Source: Lantana camara
Taxonomy: Eukaryota; Streptophyta; Magnoliopsida; Lamiales; Verbenaceae
Direction of reading: 5' to 3'
NCBI GenBank assembly: GCA_037501455.1
Contig: CM074862.1
Location: 88,931,501 to 88,995,500, forward strand
Length of the DNA: 64,000 nucleotides
Of this stretch, positions 1-9,688 are shown one piece after another. The notes under the pieces were generated by a model. It searched no databases. It saw only the letters and a list, made by a program, of their open reading frames with translations, and was not told where the DNA came from. The position numbers were made by a program, and so were the translations under genes. The number at the start of each line of letters is the position of its first letter. The first letter of the stretch is position 1.

Positions 1-1025
1 AGGAAATTGCCAAGTAAACCATTTCGTATTAGGGAAGACTAATAGTAAATAAAATTTAGACTTTAATTTTACAATTCAAAGAAATAAATATCGTCCAACC
101 ACCCAATGTTTTAAATGGTTGTTAATGGTTATGTTGTGAAAGTTTAAATGGTGGTTAATGGTTATGTTGTGAAAGTTTAAATGGAAAGATTGAATCCTTT
201 GGATAGTAAATTAGAAAAATGTCCAAAGTTTATATGACAAAAAAAAAAATTCTTTATAAAATAATATAGGTTGGGAAATGTATAGGGTAATGTGTTAATT
301 GGGTACTTAATTGCATTTTTGAGAATATGTATAAAAATATATTTTATATACCTATCTAAAATATTTTAAAAAGTTTTGGAGTCAATTTTATAAATAATAT
401 AAACAGTAGGTCAATAAAATAAAATATTTCCTGTGTTTCTATTTGAAATTGCCTTTCTCTTTCCATTTTGTTATAAAAAAATCCAATACATTTCATTTGG
501 GGGTAGCAGCGCAACTTCCATGAGTTTGAAATTTCTTAAATATCTCCCCCCATGCACACTGCTATATGAATAAATTATACATGCATATATATAAATTTAT
601 ATAAAATAAAATATTTATAAAAGTACTCAATATTACAAATTTAAAAAGCATACATAAGTTCTCGAAATTCTTTTAATGTTAAAAGTAAATGTTATAAAGA
701 AAAAATTTCACAAATAAATATTTTTTGTTTTTTAATAATATGAGGATGAAATGCTCGGTTCAGGATTTTTTCTAATTTTAGTGCCATTTTTTTTTTTTTT
801 TGATAGTGTATTTTTGATGTAATTTTTTTTTGTGTATTGCAATTTTGATGTAATCCTCTTTTTAAAAAAATGGAACAACAAAGTTGTAATACATAAAAAA
901 AAATACACTACAATAAAAAAAAATAAAAAAAATATACACTTCAGCTATAGCCCACCCAAATGGGGTGATTTGTAATTTTCAAACTCTAAAGTGTAGAGTT
1001 TGTAAAAGTCGGATCCAGTTCACAT
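1..1025. other. AT-rich intergenic DNA
   Basis: No coding signal is visible. The stretch is strongly AT-rich with A and T homopolymers. Near 121-186 a segment of about 33 bp (core gttaatggttatgttgtgaa) is duplicated in tandem, starting at 121 and 154. Nothing else is recognised. Confidence 0.6.
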
Positions 1026-2157
1026 TAAGGTCGCGTTTACTTCCTCAGTATCCGGCGGTTGGAGGAGCTCATCCGCCGTAATTGGTCGTTTCCTTTTTCT
1101 CGGCCAAAGCCTTGAATTTTCGTACCAGCCCGTAGGTGCCGCCAGAAATTGGCAGCTCCAGCAGACACGCGAATTTGCCGTGTCTCGCTAACCATGCCAT
1201 TTCTAGGGCATGGAAATTTACCATTGAATCCTAGCTTTGGCTTTAATTACGGAAGATTGCTATTGAAATCATTATTTTCCCCTTTCTTGTTGCGAACCCT
1301 AAATCCCAAATTTCTAATTTTCCACCATTTTTCACATTTACAAGCTTTAATCAGTTTTTTTGCTGGAGAATTGACAAGTCCAGACGGCGCAAACTCAGCA
1401 GGGTTGAAGGTAATCCTCGTTCTCTTTCGCCCATTGTTCCCAGTTTTTGCAATTGACTCTTACCCATTCCACACCATTCGTGGCGCAGGGTTGGGTTTGT
1501 TGTGTATTTGGTAGATTCTCATCATCGCAGCATTCCGGTAACATCATTCACCCCTAACGCTTGTCAATTGATTTCGTTGGTGTAGTTGGTTATTTGTGTT
1601 GTTCGTTGATCTGGCTTTTACAATATTCTTGAAACCAAATACAAATTGTTGAGCTTGTTGGTGTAGTTGATGTTGTCTATGTTCATGAAATAAGGACAGA
1701 TTGCTAGTGGGATTTCTATTATGCATGAGATTCATTTTCTTTCATCTCTGTAAATCCTGTGCAAAAGAATTAAGTTTGCTATAATTAATCATAACTATTT
1801 CAAAAATTGTAGAATGGACAGTGTGTTTGATGAAGAGGAAGTTGTTGTTGCCTTGGAGTTAATTCGGTTTCAAGTGATGAATGTGTTACTGTTAGTTTAT
1901 TTGATATTGTGAAGTGGTGTTTTGGATCATGAATCTAGAGAGCAATGTTATCAGCAGTATAGCCTGTTAGCTAGAATTCCAGCCCAAGTTGAACACCTAC
2001 ACGGCCTTGTTAAACTGGGTGAGTTAGATTGTTTCGACCAACTACACTTAGGGTGGAATGCTTTTGCTAAGCTGTGTGTTGTTCTTGTTAAACTGAGTGA
2101 GTCTGATTACCTTTTGACTACTAAACATGTGGTAAGGTTGGAAGTGACGAGAGAAGG

Positions 2158-2625
2158 TTGCCTGTCTTGAAATTTGTGGAGTCAGTTTTGCTACTTTATA
2201 CCCATGATCCTAATGTCTCTTTGGAACCACCTTCTGATCAAGTTTCTGAGGTAAATGTGTTTATTCATTCTATTGGATTTTGTACTTTTGAAAACTAAGG
2301 TTCAGAAAGTATGTGTATGAAGGTTACCTGCACAAAGTTACATGTATTGTACATGTGTGGATGGGTATATATGTATATGTCTATGTATAATATGTGTGAA
2401 ATGCTTACTTCTTTTTCAGGGAAGGTTGAGGAGTTCAATGTCTCATGGCTTCGTGGTGGGCATCCCTTAATGCAAGAGATTTATCTACAGAAGCAAGCCG
2501 GAGTTTGGGTCTGCTGCTTGATCAGCTGAGGTCCCCATCTGTGCAATCACATTGTTACTTGGTGATCATTGTGCTTATTAAAATGTATACACTCTCGCAA
2601 TTTCCACTACGCTTAGTACATTTTG
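2158..2625 (+). pseudogene. Symplekin-like (ESP4/TANG1 family) fragment, broken
   Basis: Symplekin is a scaffold of the mRNA 3'-end cleavage and polyadenylation machinery. Frame translation from 2158 gives LPVLKFVESVLLLYTHDPN, then SDQVSE up to 2250, where a GT donor follows. After an intron-like stretch ending in TTTTTCAG at 2419 come EEFNVSWLRGGHP and, after a frame change near 2465, LNARDLSTEASRSLGLLLDQ. This order matches the N-terminal helical-repeat region of plant symplekins as I remember it. The phases across the intron do not fit and the frame shifts inside the exon, so it cannot encode the protein. The retained intron suggests capture of genomic DNA, not a processed copy. Only a small part of a protein of more than 1,000 residues is present. 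Confidence 0.65.
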
Positions 2626-3160
2626 CTTTTCTGTTAGTTATTGAAACTTTGAAGTTTTAATCATGAAGTATATTGTAGTACATCTAATGTTGTGTTTTTG
2701 CTGCTCTAAACATGATAAAGTCACGCTCTTTTGGTCAGTTTTTTTGGATGTATCTTGTTGCAATCAAAATCTCAGTTTGTGGACTGCGTAGTTTGGTATG
2801 AATGCTTGTAATTGTTAGGTAAATATTATGAACATGGTTTGTTTAGTATGAATGTAGCTGATGGTTTCAATCGAATCCATCTTTTTTTAAGAAACCATGA
2901 ATGCCTGCGTTGTTTGGCTGCTTCGTTTTGATCTTTGTCATGTGTTTTTTAGCAGATGGGTTTCTTTGGCTTAACATCACTTATGATCATCTTGAGGCTT
3001 AATGATGTGGCAAACACTTTGAAATGTTGGGGAGCTGTCTCACATGTCCAAAGCAGTCTTGAGAAGTCGAAAGAACGACCTCAGATAGGTAAGGCAGTAA
3101 GCATATTCATAGATATGAATGAGTGTGGGGGTCGTGCAAACGATTGGATATACAAATAGG

Positions 3161-3355
3161 CTCCAAAAGAAGACATCGATAAATGTTTTGCACGTACAGG
3201 TTGTGAATTGCTTTATGAGATGTTGCGGCTACTTGATATACCAACAAAGCTTGAGAAAACTGGCTATGGCATTGGAGTGTTGGCTGTCAGGGAAACATTG
3301 CAGACTTGCTGCTTTGTGTTCTCCGGTTGCTATATTGGAGCAACATAGCACTTGA
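3161..3355 (+). pseudogene. Unidentified exon-like fragment
   Basis: Reading in the frame of the ctccaaaagaagacatcg segment gives a peptide containing CELLYEMLRLLDIPTKLEKT followed by GYGIGVLAVRE. It has protein-like composition but no start codon and soon hits a stop. I do not recognise the family. It lies inside the candidate Pack-PIF element, so it may be another captured exon, possibly from a different gene than the symplekin-like piece. Confidence 0.3.
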
Positions 3356-3756
3356 AGCTGATCCAGTTAACAGAACATTCACTCCTCTATAGTTGGAACT
3401 CTTATCATGTATGAAGTTTTCTCCTCCTCCGTAAATTTACTAAACTTGATCACAAATAGTATTTTTTTGGTTTTCTTTTTCTTGTTATCAAGGGAACAAA
3501 AAATAAAAAATTGTGATCATCATTTGCTTCTTTCGGTGTACCGGTGAAGGCCTCATTATCAATAATAAATTGAGGGGCATATTGGTAATTGCCTACTAAA
3601 CATCCATTATTTGTTGCTCAAAGTAAACAAAAAAAGTTAATAGACCGCCCAAACATAATAAAAAGTAAACAAGTGTTACTACCTAGTAGTGTAACTAATC
3701 TAACCCCCAATTTCATGACTTCCCATATCCCTTTTAGAAAAGTAAACGGGGCCTAA

Positions 3757-4373
3757 AAGTATAGTTGACACCCCAATTGTGCACAACCGATTCATGTTTT
3801 GGGCTGCCAAAGTCGATGCAAAAATATGGAAGAGGTTTAAGGCTTTAAGCAAAGTGTATAATCATTATTTACTATTGAATCAAAATTATTACGCCAACTT
3901 TTTGGAGTATTCATATATCATTGCAGTCTAGAGTCTAGGTATGGCCTATGTGTATAATGTATATTTATACAAGGGATCAGTGTCCCAAATCGAAAAGGAG
4001 AAATACAGAATAAATCAATGCAAAAAAATTTCATCTCTCTTGTTAAATCAATCAATCAAATTATAGTCTGACAAAGTTTTTCAAATTTGAAATGTGGGAA
4101 TTTGATAGGATATATTATTTTCGAAGGATACCAAATTGCTTGGTACCAATAACCAATCCATATAATAAAGTTTATGATTGGTATCTGGTTTCATAAGATA
4201 TTTTTGTAACTTATTTCAGCATATTTATGACGTGCCATAAAATTGATATCGATCATGTTTTGTGTGATGATTTCTCCCTTATAAATATTAAGTTTCAGAT
4301 CTTAGAAATAGAGAGACAGGTATACAAAATGTGGTGAATTAGGAAGAGTTAATAGTCTACATAAATTTGTGGT
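3757..4373. other. Intergenic, nothing recognised
   Basis: AT-rich sequence between the candidate Pack-PIF element and the 178-bp array. No coding frame, repeat ends or RNA gene could be supported. Confidence 0.5.
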
Positions 4374-5385
4374 GAGTAGTTTTGCTAATCAAAAGGTTGT
4401 ATCAGCTCGTTATTGATATTTATTAATGTTCATACTTAGTTTTTGAAAGATTGATATGATTTTCATGAATTTTAAGGACCTCCAAAATATTTTTAAAATT
4501 GATAGGGTAAAGACTAGGGATATCGACAAAATTTGACAAGTTTTTTATATGAGTAGTTTTGCTAATCAAAAGGTTGTATCAACTCGTTATTGACACTTAT
4601 TAATGTTCAAACTCAGTTTTTGAACGATTGATATGATTTTCATGAATTTTAAAGACCTCCAAAATATTTTTTAAATTGATAGGGTAAAGACTAGGGATTT
4701 CAGTCGAATTCGACAAGTTTTTTTATTTGAGTAGTTTTGCAAATCAAAAAGTTGTATCAGCTCGTTATTGGTATTTATTAATGTTCATACTTAGTTTTTG
4801 AACGATTCATATGATTTTCATGAATTTGAAAGACCTCCAAAATATTTTTAAAATTGATAGGGTAAAGACTAGGGATATCGGTCGAAATCGACAAGTTTTT
4901 TTATTTGAGTAGTTTTGCTAATCATAAGGTTGTATCTGCTCGTTATTGATATTTATTAACGTTAAAACTCAGTTTTTGAATGATTGATACGATTTTCATG
5001 AATTTTAAAGATCTTCAAAATATTTTTAAAATTGATAGGGTAAAGACTCGGGATATCGACAAAATTCGACAAATTTTTTATTTGAGTTGTTTTGCTGATC
5101 AAAAGGTTATATAAGCTCTTTATTGATATTTATTAATGTTCATACTTAGTTTTTGGATGATTGATACGATTTTCATGAACTTTAAAGACCTCCAAAATAT
5201 TTTTAAAATTGATAGGGTAAAGACTAGGAATATCGGCAAAATTCGACAAGTTTTTTTATATGAGTAGTTTTACCAATCCAAAGATCGTATCAACTCATTA
5301 TTCATATTTCTTAGTGTTCATACTTTGGTTGTGAATGGTCGATACGAATTTCATGAACTTTAAAGACCTGTAAAACTTATACAAA
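4374..5385. repeat. Tandem array of ~178-bp units
   Basis: The motif gagtagttttgctaatcaaa (with variants) starts at 4374, 4551, 4729, 4907, 5084 and 5262, giving spacings of 177, 178, 178, 177 and 178 bp. Each unit also carries versions of gctcgttattgatatttatt, gattttcatgaatttt, gacctccaaaatattttt and gatagggtaaagactaggga in the same order. There are five full units and a partial sixth ending near 5380. Spacing is almost constant while the units differ by scattered substitutions. The period is close to the monomer length of many plant satellites, but this short, dispersed array carries no proof of such a role. Confidence 0.85.
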
Positions 5386-5389
5386 TGTG

Positions 5390-5589
5390 GGGAAATTCTT
5401 GCATGCACCGGGTGTGGGCTCCGGTGCATGCACCCCCCATTATTTTAATGGAAAAAATATATTTTTTATTATTTTTTATTTTTTTTATTATTTTTTATTT
5501 TTTTGATTTTTATTTTTTAATTTTTTCCCATTAAAATAATGGGGAATGCATGCACCGGAGCCCACACCCGGTACATGCAAGAATTTCCC
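5390..5589. mobile_element. 200-bp MITE, Mutator-like
   Basis: The element begins gggaaattcttgcatgcacc and ends with the inverse complement of nearly the same sequence. The inverted repeats extend about 62 bp with roughly three mismatches and enclose a short T-rich loop. It is flanked on both sides by acaaatgtg (5381-5389 and 5590-5598), a 9-bp target duplication as made by Mutator-superfamily transposases. There is no coding capacity. The near-perfect arms suggest recent insertion, directly after the last 178-bp unit. Confidence 0.85.
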
Positions 5590-5599
5590 ACAAATGTGT

Positions 5600-5793
5600 C
5601 ATTCTTCTCGAACCTTTTTGCAGTGGGTTAGCTAACAAACAAAAATTGAGTGGACTAATATCAAGCCCACAAGCCACCCAAATGACAGGCTGAATAGATT
5701 ATGTCGGGCTTTGGCACTTGTGAAGTAAACAGTGAAAATCGACACTTAACTTAAATAAAGTGGCATTAAAGGCCCAAGTAAACACCTCCGAAG
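5600..5793. other. Intergenic, nothing recognised
   Basis: Short spacer between the Mutator-like MITE and the gctcg-rich inverted-repeat element. No gene or structured repeat seen. Confidence 0.4.
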
Positions 5794-6445
5794 TTAGGGA
5801 TGTAAACGAACCGAACTTTGCCATTTTTTTCAGGTTCGGGGTTGCCCTTTAAATTTATGGCTCGGGCTTGACTCGCGAGCCAACGAACCATAAAAAGGGT
5901 GGCTCGGGCTTGGCTCACATTAGTGTTCGACTCGGCTCACGAGCCCATCGAACCCTTTTAGGCTTTCACCACAGCAGCAAAAATTTCAAAAGAATTTTGT
6001 AGTTTAAAAAGTTTTACAAGGTAGCTGAAAATGTCGAATCCAATTAATCAACTACAGAATACATTAATATGACCGAAAAATCAAAAAAATTTAACCATTA
6101 ACATCATTCGAAACTTAGTGAAGCGGCGGAGGACAATAGCTGAGACGTCGGCCAGGTACTTGCTGCTGCTGAACTCTGCCGGAGATGGTGACGGGTGGAG
6201 GCCCAAGGACGGGAGAGAGGTAGTGTTGGCATGGTGGGAGCCGATCGGTGGCACGATTCCGCAAGACAGTTAGAGGGGTGGTGGTGGACAGTGGAGCGAG
6301 ACGGAGAGAGAGGGGAGGTGGTGGCACTAGCGTCAGGCGTGGTGGCGGATTGGCTATGATGTTGGATGGATGCTGTGGCGGCCCTCAGGATGGAAGGGGA
6401 GAAATAAAAAATGAATTAGGTTTAGGGGTTTCTTTACACTTTGTA

Positions 6446-6447
<2 letters not shown>

Positions 6448-6492
<45 letters not shown>
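6448..6492. repeat. (TA)n microsatellite
   Basis: An almost pure run of TA dinucleotides inside the gctcg-rich element. Similar runs occur at about 8412-8449, 12846-12884, 16321-16358 and 54316-54345. Confidence 0.8.
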
Positions 6493-6502
<10 letters not shown>

Positions 6503-6700
6503 TCTATTATATTACATTAAATATATAAGTAATATAAATATAATATATATTATAGCTTAGTTCGCGAGTTGGTTTGCAAGCCACGAGCCATGAAATACAT
6601 AGCTCGGGTTTGGCTCGCAAACTCTACGAGTCGAGCCAAGGCTCGGTTCGGCTCGCATTTATCGAATACAAGCACAAACTTTGCCCGAGCCAGCTCGGTT

Positions 6701-8409
6701 TGTGGCGCCCCGTGTTCTCGACTTCCAGGTACGCACACCACACGTGTGGCTTTTCGAGAGTTAGGATTATTTATTTATTTTGATTTCACCTTATTATGTA
6801 AATTTGTAAGAATAAATACTTAACTAATTACAATTAGTCTTAATTGATGCATTAATATAGCATAAGTGAATCATGCATAGGTATATATATTCCACTTAAC
6901 TATATACTTCAACAACTTTTATATATATATATATACACTTGATCATTACATTACATAATTGCATATACACCCTCATAGAATTATCTCTAACATGCAATTA
7001 ACTAAGTACAAGTAGTAAGGGTCTAGTTGCAATAATCATATTCATGCAAGACTTTTACACTCTCATCATATACAATATATACATATACATATATCCTTGA
7101 CTAATATACCATATATCTTATATACATTATATTACATACATTATATCATATATACACTATCACACTATAACTCACACACACACTAAATCTCTACAACACA
7201 CACAAACCCCTTTTCTTCCAGTTTCTTCACACACACACACCCCTTTGATCAAGCAAGAAGAAGGAGAAGAAGAGGTCTAGAATCATCATCACCCCATCAT
7301 TTCATTCATATCATCTCTTCTATCTTTCTCTTAAGGTTGGTGATAAATGTGTGTTTATATTTGTGTAGGTGTGTGGATGAGTTGTAGAAGGGCTTTGTGA
7401 TTTATAGACTTATATCTTGTTGCTAGTTGATTTTGAGCATGAATATATGATATTTATTGATTTGGTGCATGAACTTTGAGTATTAGATGAAAGTTGATCA
7501 AGGTGATATGTTTGAGGGTTTGTGGATTGAATTCTTGATGATCTTAACATGTTTGCTTGGATTAATTGATGTCTAATACAAGTATTAGATGTATATTGGT
7601 GTTACATGCTGGTTTTGAGGTGTTTAATTATTGTGGTTTGGTGTTGGTAAGGCTTGGGAGCCAATTTCCGAGCATTGCCCTGTTTTTCCCCTGTTTTTTC
7701 GTCCAGCGGCACTCCAAACGGCCATATGGCCCCTTAGTTCATGTACCAAACGCCCGTGTGAGACCTGTCTGTGTTACAGACAGCTTCCAAACGCCCGTTT
7801 CCCTTCTAGCTTGTGAGTTATAACCATGTTAATTTGGTGTCGCCACTTTACCGAAAATCTGCATTCCTCCAACTTCGGACCTACGCCATTTCCTCCTCGC
7901 TTTGAGTCATGATTCGAGTCATATATCATTTTAAAGGCCTATTTGTCTAATTTCATACCCAACAAACAAAACTCCATTTCAACTTCTAGAACTCAAGATA
8001 TTCCCAATTTTCCACAGCTTGCGCATTTCCAAAAATTATCAGCTTTTGCCAAACTTCGCTAAAACCCCTCTTCTTGCATTTCTTTCACCCCCTTGGCTCC
8101 CGTATGTGATTTATATGAAGTATATGCTTGCTTAATTGACATTTGTATAACCATTACGTGAAGCATTAATTGTACATGAAAATCTTCATGAATTATTATT
8201 ATCATCATTCCATATCATGAACATGTCGTTCATCAAATAATTAGTTCATGGAGTTGAGTCTTATTTTAGTTTTCCTTTTCTTGAACAGAGGTCGATCAGG
8301 AGTTTGAGGAGCAGGCTCCATAGCTCGTATCCTTTCTTTTACTTTTCAAGGTGAGGTTTTCTTTATGTATTTAAAGCCCGTAATATCCAATGTGAATGAT
8401 TTCGGCCAA

Positions 8410-8453
<44 letters not shown>

Positions 8454-9478
8454 TCTTTAAAAATGAAAATGTTTTCATAAAGAAGCCTTTCTAAACTAAA
8501 ATGATTTCATGACAACCGTTTTGACGAGAAAATGCACGCACATGAATTGGGCCTGGGAAAACGTGAGCTTAGACACCGGTACGACATCGGGCCGTCGGGT
8601 AACCCCATAGCACATAGTACCCTTTGAGAATCTCCCACACGAACGTGGAGATCGTAAGGCGGGTTATTCTTGAGCCGGTGGTTCTCAAACCATCGAAGGA
8701 GCGGATAGAAGTCATGAGCCCCCGTCTTAACATTTACATGAGATGGTCCGAGCCTTGCAAACTCGGCCATCGATCCGTGGGGAGAAGGATGGACAATACA
8801 TGACATGAACTTGATTATAATGAATTGCATGATCGCTTATCACATGAAATGAAATATTTGCACAATGGGAGAAAGGCTGGAGAATTTACCCACTCGCCGG
8901 GTCTCGAATGCCAAATGCTAATTGCAATTAAATGATACTTGTAATTTCAAGTGTTGGCTCTTTCTTTAACTATCCACTTGGATCTTTGCTAAAACCATGC
9001 TCGGAATTATAGGTTGCATGCTATGTGGGCTATATATAATTAAACCCTTCGCTTAGTCTTCACAGACTAACCCCTCCTCACTTTCAGCTTTTGCAGGTCT
9101 CGCTAGGCGGGGAAATAGAGTCTGTCAAGTCTTTATTTTGTAGCCTAGCTTGAGCATTTTCGGTTGATACATATTTACATACTTATACTTTTATTTTGGG
9201 ACTGTATTATATGATACTTTTGGGAAGGTGATACTTGTAGGCCGGAATGGCCATAGTTGTATATTATGTTTACTACTTGAATCTATCATTATTACTTCCG
9301 CTTTTATTATATTACATTGTCTTTATTGAATCGATGGTTGAGGGTTAGCCCCGCTTAGCTAGGGTTCTTTTATTGTCTCTCGTTCGCCACGTGTTTAGTT
9401 CATTTATGGATTCCTATTTCATATGTAGATTGAATGCATGGTGCGGGGGATGTGGTGCCTATCGACTCGGGTGCTACA
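6701..9478 (+). repeat. 5' LTR of element A
   Basis: 2,778 bp, TG...CA. The segment 7801-9478 aligns throughout with 12232-13914, including a (TA)n run (8412-8449) and the shared end gactcgggtgctaca. The first ~1.1 kb has no partner because the 3' copy is deleted there. Near 7710-7805 short motifs of the form ccaaacggcc/ccaaacgcccgt recur three times. Confidence 0.8.
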
Positions 9479-9486
9479 TCCTAAGG

Positions 9487-9499
9487 TGGTATTAGAGCC
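9487..9499 (+). other. Primer-binding site of element A (tRNA-Met type)
   Basis: tggtattagagcc starts 8 bases after the 5' LTR end. The usual initiator-tRNA-Met site in plant elements is TGGTATCAGAGCC, so this has one mismatch. Minus-strand DNA synthesis would prime here. Confidence 0.75.
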
Positions 9500-9688
9500 T
9501 AGGTTGCAAAACCGGGCTCTTGAGTCGTGTCGTGTTGGTCTAAGTCGTACGGCTTAGGAATTAGTTGTCAATGTGTGAGTCTTGCATCAATACTTGGTTT
9601 AAGTGTTAACTATTATGTGATGCATTTAATTGCACTTCATGAATAATCTCTAATCCCGACGCGCATTTTCAATATTACCTTTATGTAG

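Larger units (their letters stand above)
1029..3753. mobile_element. Candidate Pack-PIF (PIF/Harbinger-like) element carrying gene fragments
   Basis: The left end reads ggtcgcgtttactt and the right end aagtaaacggggcc. These are inverted repeats of 14 bp with two mismatches. Both are flanked by TAA (1026-1028 and 3754-3756), the 3-bp target duplication typical of PIF/Harbinger elements. No transposase is seen inside. Instead there is broken exon-like sequence resembling symplekin, with a possible second gene-like piece near 3170-3350. Such gene-carrying non-autonomous elements are known as Pack-TIR elements. The short ends and 3-bp duplication could arise by chance, so this remains a candidate. 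Confidence 0.5.

Noticed and set aside
1149..1514. 121-residue open frame starting MAAPADTR
   Set aside because: Composition is not convincing and it sits upstream of the broken symplekin-like piece; it may be leader or captured sequence but cannot be called a gene.
8507..8830. 107-residue minus-strand open frame in LTR A, with a close copy at 12944-13267
   Set aside because: Both copies are open only because they are duplicate LTR sequence; there is no recognisable domain, and it lies antisense inside the LTR.
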